Below, piece after piece: positions 53,131 to 64,000 of a DNA stretch of 64,000 nt. The notes under the pieces are model-generated. The model made no database searches. It was not told the origin of the DNA and saw only the letters and a program-made list of their open reading frames with translations. Source of the stretch: Charina bottae (lineage: Eukaryota; Chordata; Lepidosauria; Squamata; Charinaidae); NCBI GenBank assembly GCA_023362775.1, contig JALMGJ010000019.1, forward strand, positions 1,758,501 through 1,822,500, in the 5' to 3' direction. Each line of letters starts with the position of its first letter. Positions within the stretch are counted from its first letter, which is position 1. The position numbers were made by a program, and so were the translations under genes.

Positions 53131-55706
53131 GCTAATTAGAAGAAGAAAAAGAAAACACATTCAACATGAGTGAACCCCAGCCTCAAACATAATGTGTTTG
53201 TTGAAATTACTACCGAAAAATAAACTTGGAATCTTTTTTCAATGTCTGATACAGAATTTGTAACAGCCCTCCCCCAAACTAAGAAAACATGTATAGAGTG
53301 TATTCCCCCTACAGATTTTGCATGGTGGACTTGATGGATTTGCCTAAGTAGTATGGTACTAACAATTACATGCATTCATAAAGCCTGAAAAATGCAGTAA
53401 TAAAGACTTATATATAAAGAGTAATAAATAAATATAATATAATGAGTAATAAACACATTGAGAAATGTGCTTTTAACGGTAAGGAACCAGCTTCTTCCCC
53501 ACCTGCAATTTCACTTAAAAAAAACCCTAAACTAAATATTATAGTAAATGATTAGAAGCATTGCCTAGCACATTGGTTTCTGAGATTATATTTTGCTAGA
53601 ACATCATTTCTGCAGCTGAATTTATATTAAACCATTTTACTAACTGTAAGCACCATTGTTGTCTCTCCTTTCAAAACCAAAAAACTTCCACAAGCTTTTT
53701 TTTTATAGAGTGTGGAAAATGGGAATTGCATATGAAAAGTGAGAAATAGGAAGACATGACATAAAAAAAGCAAGTGTGATTATGGCAACACCTTGACAGG
53801 AAATGTCATATAATTCAATAACTTCCTTTCACAATCCAACGCTGAAATTCTTGCTCTTATCTCTGAATATATCATATTTTAATAAAAAGTCAGTGACTAA
53901 TTCCACTCAATTCCATTTATAGATTATCCTGGTAAACAAGTGTCCTAGTTTTTTCCCCCCCCTAAATGAATATTCATGATCAACTTTTACAACTAGATGT
54001 CTCTTTACTTCAAAAACATGTTCCTACTATAGTGTGAGAAGATAAGGTAGGAAGGGTTCCTATGTCAAATGAGGAAAGCACCAGAGTTAACCAATGATTC
54101 TGCCTTTTATTTCACAAGAAACACTGTGCAAACAGGATTGAGCTGCTAGAACTTCCCACTAATTCTTGAAATATATACAGGTTGTACTGCAGTAAATGGG
54201 AAGACTTCTAATCAGAGGTTGAGTTTCTGCCATTCTGCCTGAGACTAGAAATGTACTAATTAGTAAAGATCTTGTTTGCTTGGCTGGCCACATAGGCAGA
54301 GGAGTCTATAACTGGCCTTTGCTCTTTACTCACTCTTTACTTTTCCTATCTTTATTCTAGGGCCTGAGAAAACACAACTATCTATTACCTTCACCTCTTC
54401 CCAGCAAGCTCGTTGACATCACCTTGTCTTAACATTTAACTTCCGCAGATTTTTCACTTTCCATGTTTCCCTCTAGGACTTCTTTTCTTTCAGTTAGCAA
54501 AGTGCTGTTGTCTGCACATCTCTGCTCATGTTTCAGCCTCCAGTTTTGATCCCCGCTGTCATCACTTCCAATCCTACCATTCTTATAATGTATGTTTTGT
54601 ACAAGTTACACAGATTAGGGTCTTTTATATGCACTTTCATCCCACTCCTTTCCCTGTTCTGATCTTATTCTCTTCTCCCAGACTCCACTTTTGGGTAATC
54701 CCCCCCCCACACTTTCTTTCTTTTTTAAAAAGCAAAATTTTCGGAAGGTGGGTGGCACTATAGAGCAGGGTTCCAGTCTGAAGGTAAATACGTCATTGCA
54801 CTCAGGTAGTTTTCTGCACTGAATGGTTGAAATCAATTAATTAATCATTCAGATTTCTAAGGCCTCAACAGCAACACTGGGTTTTCTATTACCTCCTTCA
54901 GTCTTTTTTGGGGTGGGTGGGGGTGGGAAGGAGGTCTTTAGTCTAGCCAACTACCAAAATTAATCAATCCAAAAGGAAGTCATGATTATATCTGCATTTG
55001 GGAGCCCCTGAATTCTGAAGCTCCAGAGCTGGGCCTGGCAGTCCAGCCGTCCCAGCTCACTAAGAGAATAAAATCATAAGTTACGAAGCCTGAAATGGTG
55101 CTTGGAGACTGCATTCCAAGGCAATGGGTCGAAACTTTATGTTAAGGCATCATAGAGGAAAATATGAGAGGGAGAAGAAGCACGAGGCCTTTCTGAAAGT
55201 GAAGGACACTCGTCTACCAGGCCCGCAAAGTGTGTGATTTGCCAAGTCTCATACAATCAATCAGCAAAGTTCATAACCACAGCTTATGAAATTGTTGCTT
55301 CTGGCTCCTGCATGGGAAAATCAAGGCAGGTGAGAACATGCCATGGCACAGGTTTTATGGACCATGCTTAGCTTTGAAGGTCACAAATTGTGCATGTCTC
55401 CTGGACTTCATGGTAAAAGAACTGGCCAGCATCTCAGTCTTCCTTTAAGATGTCCCAATAGTTGTACCAGTAGATAAGGATGGAGTTGTGGTGCATTAAA
55501 TTAACACCAAGAACAAGTTCATTGATGGTGCAAAGTGGCTTCTTCCTTGGCACAATGTAGTACCAATGTAGGCTTCACATCTATTTACTTAGGTGGAAAC
55601 CAAAGCCATATTTGGGGTTTGATCTGAAGGGAAAGTGTTTGGCAGGAATGTCTCATGGGAACTACAATTGGGTAGCTTTCAGCCTTTCATAGAGGAAAAT
55701 ATGACC
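53131..55706. other. Unassigned sequence
   Basis: About 2.6 kb without recognised gene or repeat; short homopolymers only. Confidence 0.5.
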
Positions 55707-55714
55707 ATCTAATG

Positions 55715-56029
55715 CAGCCTTTCTCAACTTTTTGACCCTGGAGGAACCCTTGAAATATTTTATCAGGCCTCAGGGAACCCCTGCACGTTCAGGCTCAAAT
55801 ATAGGCCAGAAGTTACAAAATTATTATATTTGTCTCATGGGTAGGCCTGTATATACAGTATGCTTTAACAGTGTTCTTAAACTAAAAATAAAGAATGAAA
55901 CTTACTTTTTAAATGTGAAGTTGCACAAATTTGAAATAATTTTTAAAATAAATTGTGATCTCCCAGGGAACCCCAAGTGACCTCTCACGGAGCCCTCGGG
56001 TTCCATGGAACCCTGGTTGAGAAACCCTG
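55715..56029. mobile_element. Non-autonomous hAT element, family B, copy 3
   Basis: Ends CAGCCTTTCTCAACTT and GGTTGAGAAACCCTG; perfect 8-bp duplication atctaatg (55707-55714, 56030-56037). Same orientation as copy 1. Confidence 0.9.
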
Positions 56030-56095
56030 ATCTAATGCGTGAGTAGGAAAGTTGGAGTCAAGCAACTGTAAGCAGCTTGTAGCCTTACAAATTTG

Positions 56096-56172
56096 CTGAA
56101 CCATAACTCCCAGCAGCCTCAGTAAGCATGGTCTATTGAAAGGGATGCTGGGAATTGTAGTTCAGCAACATG
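56096..56172. mobile_element. Short foldback element
   Basis: Inverted arms gctgaaccataactcccagc and gctgggaattgtagttcagc around about 37 bp. A non-autonomous foldback of unknown family. Confidence 0.55.
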
Positions 56173-56484
56173 TGGAAGACCACAGATAGTGTAACCTTGA
56201 AGTCAAACAGCCAAATGCCATGATGGTTGCCCACATGTGTCACAAATAAGCAACCCAGATTACATGTCCATGCAAAGAAAGCATAGCTATACATCTGAAC
56301 AATCCCTATGTATAATATACGTATATTTGATCTGAATAATTTAGACTATATTGGTCCTATGTTATAGCTGAGGAACATCAAAGCACAGCAGTAAAGGACT
56401 CAACCCAAATCAACAATGAATTTACAGGAGTCTCCTCTGATTTCCTCCAAATACATGGACTTTATATTTCAGAGTTCTCACCAA

Positions 56485-56545
56485 TGGCCATGGTGCCTGG
56501 GGAATTCTGGGCTAGAAGTCCATACGTCTGGAGGAGTTCCCAGAT
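56485..56545. mobile_element. Half copy of the foldback element
   Basis: gcctggggaattctgggcta, gaagtccatacgtctgg match one half of the 30638-30772 element. Confidence 0.45.
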
Positions 56546-56809
56546 TGGTCTATGGCCCAGACATCTTATATGAAAAGAAGAATTTCTTGAATTTGCAATT
56601 CTTTCTTGCTGCTTTAAATACTCCAAAAGAACCCCTTCCCTGTTCCCTAGACACTGCAGGGCCTAACACCACCACTGTCATACACTTTTAACATTTGAAT
56701 TCCTCAGTGCAGAAATTCAAATTAAACCACTCAGACTTCTACATGAATTCATCCACTGAAGGATAGACCACTAACCTCTCTGAATCATTGGTTCCACCGT
56801 CAGCCTGCT

Positions 56810-57165
56810 CTTACTACTAGCTTTTTCCCCCTCACATTTCATCAGAATCTGCCTTTTTGAACTTAAATCCCTTACTCCATATCCTGTGTTCTGGAGTGAC
56901 ATAAAACTCCTTGTTCTTCTTTTGAGTGATAATCCTTTCCCTCTTCTCCTCACGAGGCTAAGCATTCCCAGTTCCCTCTATCTCATAGGACTTATTTTAT
57001 AGTCCCCTGATCACCCACATTGCCTTTCTCTGAACGTGGTACAGTTTCTGTGAATCCTTCTTGAAGTGTGGGACTCTGAACTGGACACAATACTTGAGAT
57101 GAGAATAAATTGGAGCAGTTGCTTTCTGTGATTTGGACATCATACGTCTATTGATGCAACCTGTA
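56810..57165. repeat. Possible old LINE fragment
   Basis: The text gaactggacacaatacttga, ctgtgatttggacatcatac and gtctattgatgcaacc is of a kind widespread in sauropsid genomes. I cannot name the family. Confidence 0.4.
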
Positions 57166-57304
57166 TATGCGTGCATGTACTCATGTGTGAAATCACCTGG
57201 TGTTCTTACATGTCACTTTTGAATGTGTTAAGACTGCCTCAGCCCTTTGAGATAGGCCAGGTCAAGAAACAGGCATGGCAACGATTGTAGGAATGCTAAT
57301 TTTT

Positions 57305-57355
57305 GGGGGAGATGGGCGGTTATATAGATTTAATTAATTAAATAAATAAATAAAT
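57305..57355 (+). mobile_element. L2 LINE 3' end stub
   Basis: Only gggggagatgggcggttata and the (AAATA)n tail remain. Confidence 0.55.
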
Positions 57356-60300
57356 ATTTTATAGTTGTAGGGTATAACAGAAGAATCTTGAAAGCCTGTT
57401 CAAGTTTCTGTCTATCTCATCTTATACTAAACAAAATCAAGGTGGGGTTGTTTTGAGTTTCTTTCTCACACTTGCTTCAATCTCTGGACCGTGAAATCTC
57501 TTCTCCAAGTTCCTCCTCAACAGCTCTTGTTGGTCAGCAAGGTCAGCTCGAAATTATTTTACAGGCTGTCATCATTACTGCAGATCTTTTAACCTTTTCT
57601 GCAGTGGGTTTCCATGCCTTTCACATTATGGATCCTGCTACTTTCAGCCACACAATTAGCACATTATTGTGATAAACCGAAATACATCATTCCTTGCTTT
57701 GCAGAGCAGGGTGAAGCCAACTGGTAAATCCCATAGTTGCTCTGCTGTGTTTTTGAAACTGGAAATAAAGATTTGTCATTGACACGGCCCAGAACTTTGC
57801 CAACAACAACAGCAGTCTTGCAGGGAGAAAATGGTGCATGCTTGGATTTTGCTCTCCAGGCAATGAGCATTTTAAAAGTTCTGCACAGGAGGAGGGAAGT
57901 AGATCAAGGGGCTGGGCTTTCTGCAAGCGCCTGACTGTCTGTAAGGAGGCAAGGATTAATGCCTGTAATGCCAAAAGCAGCTCGTCATTAAGTGAGCCAC
58001 TGCTCTAGGCTACCCAGATTAGGAATGTTCATCATTTCTATGTTTATCATGCATTTATAAATACAGAAGGGAGTTTGCTGAAGACAGATGGGGCAAAGCA
58101 AAGTGATATCACCAAGGCTTAGCTTTGTGCAATATATACAGTACTTCTGGGGGAAAGGAGGCAACCTTTTCTCAGAGAAGCAGGTTGCTGCAATCAGTTC
58201 CATGCAGATTCTACTGATTCAACGGAGGAGGAGAGAGAAAGCAGTGAGGAATTGCAATCTGCAGGTGACTACAAAGGTAATGGGTTATATTTGTGTACTA
58301 CACAAAGTCCTCCTTCAAGGGTAGTCCTGACTGAAGATCATTCAGTGGCCTGTTAGAACCAGTGAATGGAGCAGAGCTTAACGTTGTGTAAACTCGTGGG
58401 CAGAAAAAGGAATATTGTTTAAAAACACAGCCTGTGAGCACATTAGAGAGATTCAGGTTCTTATTCTTGCACCTTTAGCCCACCCAAGCATAAAGAAACA
58501 CACGCTTAGACATTGCCGATACAAAAAGTAAGTACAAAAGAGTTCTTACATTTATTTTGTCCAGGTACAGCCATTCCAGTAGAAAAATGATGTTTCAGTT
58601 CTTCTTTCTGTTCCCTAAACTGTATACCTCTGGCCCTGTTTGCTGCCAGAGGCTGCGTGGAGAAAGGGGGAAAAGCCTCTGGAGTTGAGGCCTAGCACAT
58701 GGCCTCTCCATGGAAGGAGCTAAGGCATGTGCGTCCTACCCCATTGGTGGAAGAATCAGAGAGAGAGAAGAGGAATTGGGAGGGGCAACAAGCAGCTTCC
58801 TCTGGAAGCACAGAGTTTGCCTCCTAGAGCAATCACCCATATGCTAATGAGGCATGCTTGATTTGCCGGATTCCAACACTGACATGGTATTGTCCCCTTT
58901 TGGGAGGATCTCTCCCAAGTCATCTTTTCTATGAAATCTTGAAGGAAATCCTTCAATCATCTCAATTACAACCAAGCTCAAGGACATAAAACTTCATGTT
59001 CAGCAGTCCGATTTATTCCTTGCTAAAGACAGATTTTGAAGCAGGAATGTATGTGTTATTTCAGGATAATTGTTAGGAGGAAATCCCAACCTGGTATCCT
59101 CACATGCTTTGGGTATTAATCCCCATAATCCTGGCTGGGAGATACAGGATATCTGAAGTGCATCAGATTAGGGAAGATGGGTATACATTTCCTCCATATA
59201 CAATTGTGTCTAAGCCATCCTTTAGAAACCATGGGACATTTTTGTCAAAGGGCCCACATTTTCATTATTAAGCAGGCATCAAATGTGTTTGATATCTTTA
59301 TATCTCTCAGCTCTACTTGGTTCTGGTCAATAAAAGCAGCATCATTCTAATTACTATATTCCCTTTCTTGATTTTTTTGTTTTTGTTTTTGCTTGTATGA
59401 ACATTTGGACGGTGTGCTCCTTGAGAGCAGAGACTTCTCCCCTTTTTGCATATGAAACCCTACAAAACTTTGATCATGCTACATTCCTACCTTGCACAAA
59501 AGGACGTATTTTAGAGGTAAAGGGAACAAGAAATGAGATATGCTTGCATGCACACACATACACACATATATCCATCTGAATATATATCCATCTGTTCATT
59601 TGAACCACACGTTGTCACATTAAAAATTAATGAATAACAACTGTTAATTAATTGCACAATTGTACCCTGAACGTTTCTGGGATGTGAGAGCTATCTTGGC
59701 ATCTGAGAAGTTCTCTGTGTTATGCTGGTTAATCTGATGGAGAGAGCTTCAAGGGATACATCTTAAATGGGGATTGGAGTGTTCGGAAGGTAAGATGAGG
59801 CTCTGTGTTAGCCGCTGCTCTCAATGTTGACAGCAGAGATAATCCTCAAAGCTTGGGAAATTCACAGCGAACAATTGTTGTTTATGCAAAATAGTGTTAT
59901 CCCCTCAACAGACAAAGGGAGAAAGTAATACTACTAGGATATTGCAATTATATTGAAGAGTTAGGCAATGGAATGTACTAGAGCAGGTGTATAGACAACC
60001 ATCTCCAACCATCGTTGAACCGAGATCATCCCTTCCCATTGGCATATGGTTGGGGTTGCCAGACTTCTTTCTTCCACTGCTAGATCATTCCTCATCAACT
60101 GGGGTTATGACCCACCCCTCGGGGTTTGCAAACAAATCCAAAGGGGGGCACAAGGTGTTGGAGGCCTGTGTATGCAGAGCAAGATCACGGCTAGAACTCC
60201 TACAAGCCAACACCAGCCTCCTATCAAAACAAACCCTGGAGCCCTTCCTGATCGGGCTCCAGCTTTACACAGGTATTCCTCATCGTTGCATATCCATAAC

Positions 60301-61176
60301 TGAACTGTTGTCAGAACTAGCTGCCAGCTTGCCCAGGAAAATCCAGAGGGCAGCCGGATGGTTTATGCACAAAGTTGGATCTCTGGCAGCACTCACAGCC
60401 ACCCTGCCTAAAGAAGCCAGATTTCCAAGCAAAGCCTAGAGCAGTTCTAATAGGGCTACAGCTTTGAGTACATACTGTAAGTCTCATCACAGGATCACAG
60501 TCAGAATTTGTTTCTGCTGTGCCTGGACAAGCTGGCAGCAAAGTTGGATTTTCGATGGCAAATATCAGTCTGAAATAAATGTGGAACAAGAAATGAGAAT
60601 GTTTGTTTCAAAAATCCAGGTTTCAGGAAGCATTCAATGCCAAGCAAACTCATCCTTCCCATTAAAATATATGGCTTTAAATTTGATTTATTATTGCTCC
60701 CAGTGAAAAGGTTTTATTTTATACAGCAGGATGGAAACTAGCAATGTGGAAGGCCAACAGATGAAATTGCTCTTAATGCTGGTGAACTGGGATTTTAGCT
60801 CATAGAGAAACTCAAAGAAAACTCAGATGAATAAACAGGTCTAAGATAGTCAACTCTGTACTGAGTAAAGCATGCTATTCAGGAAAACAACATCAGGAAA
60901 TGTATTGAGACATTAATCATCTTAGTGAATCACTGTGAAGTGTACCATGGAATAAGAAAGCGTTGAAGGAGGGAAACCAACCTGATCACTCACAATCACT
61001 AAACTTACGGAATTGTAAACACGAAAGAAACTTCTGAAGTATGAAATGAGGATTGTTTTCTTCTTATTAAAGTGTGTGACATTGAATCCCACATATTTTC
61101 CAGAGAGGATCTAATTCTTATTGTACGAGAGGTTCAAGGAAGCAAATTTATTTCTTATTCTAAGGACATGTAGATA
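57356..61176. other. Unassigned sequence
   Basis: About 3.8 kb with no recognised gene or repeat. The open frames at 57687-57974 (minus) and 59987-60439 (plus) match no family I know and lack supporting splice or codon evidence. Confidence 0.45.
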
Positions 61177-61376
61177 TAATACTAATAATACTAATAATAC
61201 TAATAATACTAATAATACTAATAATACTAATAATACTAATAATACTAATAAGAGGAGGAGGAGGAGGAGGAGGAGGAGGAGGAGGAGGAGGAGGAGGAGG
61301 AGGAGGAGGAGGAGAAGAAGAAGAAGAAGAAGAAGAAGAAGAAGAAGAAGAAGAAGAAGAAGAAGAAGAAGAAGAA
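61177..61376. repeat. Compound (AATAATACT)n(GGA)n(GAA)n microsatellite
   Basis: A 9-bp repeat (to about 61250), then about 20 GGA units, then about 20 GAA units, all joined without spacers. Long Arg-, Ser- or Pro-only open frames here are spurious. Confidence 0.97.
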
Positions 61377-62005
61377 TGTGGTTGATGTTTCAAAGCTGGT
61401 CAGAGAGAGAATTGTTGTCAAAACTACCATAAAAATACAGGGGAAGTATTACTGCAATTAATTAACCACAGCTGTGAAAAATAGCCATACCATTTGCTTT
61501 AATGCCACTGATTGGACAGGAAGCTTAGGACTTATCCACAAGCTCTCCAGCTGTTGCTGGAAAATGCCTCACTAACTCCTTCTTAACTGTACCTTCATCT
61601 CATCCCCAGATTTCTGTTGCCAATGGTGGTGCTTGTTGATGTTTGGAAACATTGGCCAAATATCTAGCTGTGTGAGTTTGATTTTGTCCCAGCAAACACA
61701 TCACAGAGTCTTATGGGAGCTTAAAGACTGCCCAAACACCTTCTCTCATAATGTTCTCAGCCTTCAAGGCGCCAAAAGAAAAGGTGTGTTAGTGCAATTA
61801 TATCATCAAATCCCAGTTTTGTCCCAGTTGTACCACTGTTATGAAAGAAGAAATGTGTTTCCTATCCTGGATGTTCACAAAGCTAAGAAAGCTTTGGTCT
61901 AGGCCCCTCCCACCCCTTCCTGTTCTGTGAGCCATTCTTCTTAAGGAAAGGTTCTGTTGGCTTTTGATTGGTCCAGAATCCCTCACCTGAGAGAGGCATA
62001 AAAAG
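61377..62005. other. Unassigned sequence
   Basis: No gene or repeat recognised. Confidence 0.5.
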
Positions 62006-62070
62006 TAAAATCGATGCTTGTTGAAGTCCACACATCTTAAAGCTGCCAAGGTTGAGGAACACTGCACTAA
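62006..62070. mobile_element. Half copy of the foldback element
   Basis: gttgaagtccacacatctta, aagctgccaaggttgaggaa and cactg match the right half of the foldback family. Confidence 0.6.
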
Positions 62071-62329
62071 CCACTTATCCATTGCAACTGCTACTTGCTG
62101 TCCTTGAGGATTCCTGGTCTAAGTTTGCATGTCCAAAAAACTTACAATATTTAGAATCTTGCAATGAAAGGTGGGTGGGAGGTGAAGTAGATGAACAGGT
62201 GAGTGGAGAAAGGATTGAACACCTTGCCGCCCTGTATTCAGTGACATCTTTCAAGCTGTAGGTATGGAGTCTTACTCAGTGCTACGTTTTATAAAGGAGT
62301 AGTCATGTTCATTTTTTGCAGCAAATTCA

Positions 62330-62410
62330 AGAAACTTCTGAATAGTTAACAAATTTATTAGCACATCAGCTTCTGTGGATCACAGTCCACCTTCATCAGA
62401 TGGGTTAAAG
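62330..62410 (-). mobile_element. PLE-like terminus, family 4, old
   Basis: Minus strand catctgatgaaggtggactg, ccacagaagctgatgtgc and aataaatttgtta resemble a terminal repeat that is very common in reptiles. It shares the hammerhead-like layout of the other PLE ends. Boundaries are approximate. Confidence 0.45.
62363..62403 (-). ncRNA. Hammerhead-like motif, family 4, inactivated
   Basis: Minus strand: CTGATGA (plus 62393-62399), an extra A, stem II with GTGGA/TCCAC, but AGAAGCTG in place of the expected GAAAGCTT. The GAAA core and the cleavage-site base are changed. Confidence 0.38.
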
Positions 62411-64000
62411 GGGATCCCATATATATATACAGAGAGAGCTGTTCAGAAAGGAGGGGGAAAGGGAAGGTTTAGTGAAAAGATACTAACTTAACCTTGAGCC
62501 CACCTATGCTTAGCTTGAACCACAAAAATGTCTACATAGATATATTGGTCCCACCTTTTGGGGGCCTTAAGCCCCGAATCTTCCTCCTATGGCTGTACAA
62601 GCAACTGAATTTCCTTACATTCTTCACTTCCTGCATTTATCAGTTCTTTCCTCTTCTGTTTCTCTGTTGTGTTCCCACGGTAAGAACTTACATATGAAGC
62701 CCTTGGTTGGCCAATATTCTGTAAACCTCCATACATTGGTGGTACATTATAAGATATCATCATAATTTTTGGAACAAGGGTATAATGTCAGGCAGGAGGC
62801 AAGGTAACTCTTCCTTAGTGGTTCCCTCCAGTAGAAAGATGAACATCTCTTTAGGACATTCTGCAAATGAGAAAAGAACATAGAAATATCTCTGCATTGG
62901 AGAGATGGATGACATAGAAAGATGACCCAGATACCCACCAGCAGATGCCACTAGCAGAATTCTGAAGGAGGTTCTGGCAGCATTCAAATCCATAAAAACA
63001 ACGAACCACCTCAGAAACGGCTATAAGCTGTCAAATGTTGGGAGAATATGTGACATATTTCATCAGTTGTAGGTGCATGACTAAAGATCAGGGACAATGG
63101 GAGTTATACTCTAACCATATCTGGAGAGTCTCAAGTTTCTCAACATGAATGTTGACTAGCATTAAGCTTCTGGATCTCCTGCCTCTTTGTTAGGAATGAA
63201 AGTTCTGGCTTTCATTTTCTAATGAACTATTTCATATAACTGGTTCTATAACTGTGTTTGAAGGAAGCATCCTGTATTTGGAGAACGTGTGAGTTGTTTT
63301 TAGTTTTCAAAGCCAATGATTCAGAACATTTATTAAGACTGACCAGTGTGACAGTGGTCATGTGTGGAATACACGTTTGCACAGAATAAATTCTTGGGCG
63401 AGTTTTTGAAGAAAAAAATAAATGCTTCTCAATGAAGCCCATTGCATTCTCAGATGGAGTTCAATCTTAGTTCATAAAACCAGTACTTTGTTAGTAAAAA
63501 GTGGAGAACAGTTCTGCAAATTTAAATTCTTTCTGAGTATCTCTCCATATTCAGAAGGCTCTTCCAGATGGAGGTTTAGATCCATCAACAGATAATCACC
63601 TCCCACTTCCTGGCACTGAGTGTGTGCAACTGCCCTTATTATACTTCTTACTTGGGGAAATAGGGAACTTTCGTGTATGGGCTGATTTTTCTTCCAGAAG
63701 AGCATTAGACCCCTATTTAAACAAATAGGTCTACTGCACTTTCAGAAGAACATTAGATCCGTGTTCAGAAATAGCCCGACTGACAGGTCACTGGTATGCA
63801 GCAGTTCTGTGCCAGTGGCTTGTCACTTGGGCATCTTAAAAGGTGGTTTAATCCTTTGTCCCAGGCACCATCTTATACTTGCCCAACCAGGTCCTAGTGC
63901 ACATTAAAGAGAATGATTGGTAATTGGTTTTCCTGTCAGCAGTTGATGCTCAATGGGAGGAAACAATGCTGGGGAGCCCACCAATTGCTTTCCTTACCTT
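62411..64000. other. Unassigned sequence
   Basis: No gene or repeat recognised up to the window edge, apart from a short (AT)n near 62420. Confidence 0.5.

Noticed and set aside
59987..60439. 150-codon open frame
   Set aside because: Composition and overlap with another open frame suggest chance; no family recognised.

Overview
This is a stretch of a vertebrate nuclear genome, almost certainly a squamate reptile (snake or lizard). It is AT-rich, full of microsatellites, and carries a characteristic set of transposons: Bov-B (RTE) LINE 3' ends, tRNA-derived Sauria-type SINEs ending in (ACCTTT)n, L2-clade LINEs, Penelope-like elements (PLEs) and many short hAT-type DNA transposons. No bacterial feature, rRNA, true tRNA or CRISPR array is present. 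No host gene could be named. The best candidate for host coding sequence is a pair of minus-strand exons (49821-50041 and 50191-50313) with matching splice phase.

Layout. 0.2-3.2 kb: a palindromic PLE remnant between microsatellites, then three Sauria SINE copies. 5.6-7.8 kb: a Sauria SINE, a foldback element, a truncated L2 and a hAT element with an internal minisatellite. 11.2-14.9 kb: a nearly full-length L2 LINE (endonuclease, reverse transcriptase, C-terminal region, 3'UTR) broken by three in-frame TGA codons and one 2-bp insertion. 15.4-16.3 kb: a GC-rich hAT element with a PLE stub nested in it. 18.6-21 kb: Bov-B fragments, one inside an L1-like remnant, then an old L2 holding a palindromic PLE. 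22.8-25.3 kb: a stack of SINEs and DNA transposons, partly nested. 26-35 kb: microsatellites, two PLE stubs, Sauria SINEs, another hAT copy. 35.7-39.8 kb: a candidate solo LTR, a hAT element, a MIR-like SINE and a PLE remnant that still encodes a GIY-YIG endonuclease domain. 41-47.5 kb: hAT elements, an inverted zinc-finger LINE tail, an old L2 interrupted by a hAT element, and SINEs. 48.7-53.1 kb: microsatellites, a 39-bp minisatellite, the candidate exons and an L2 nested in an inverted repeat that itself sits in a SINE. 53-64 kb: mostly unassigned sequence with a few repeats.

The most interesting pattern is shared by the PLE ends. At nine places, in four sequence families, I see the core of a hammerhead ribozyme: CTGANGA, a 5-7 bp hairpin, then GAA (eight of the nine; the 62.3-kb copy has lost GAAA). 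In the three families represented by several or better-preserved copies the GAA is followed by the self-complementary ACGT in the intact copies, and arms that can form stem I flank it. All nine have one extra base between the core and stem II. Several copies are precisely bounded by 12-13 bp target-site duplications, and three occur as inverted (tail-to-tail) structures. A second pattern is modular: two SINE families share a tRNA-like head and central body but carry different LINE tails, one Bov-B-like and one L2-like.
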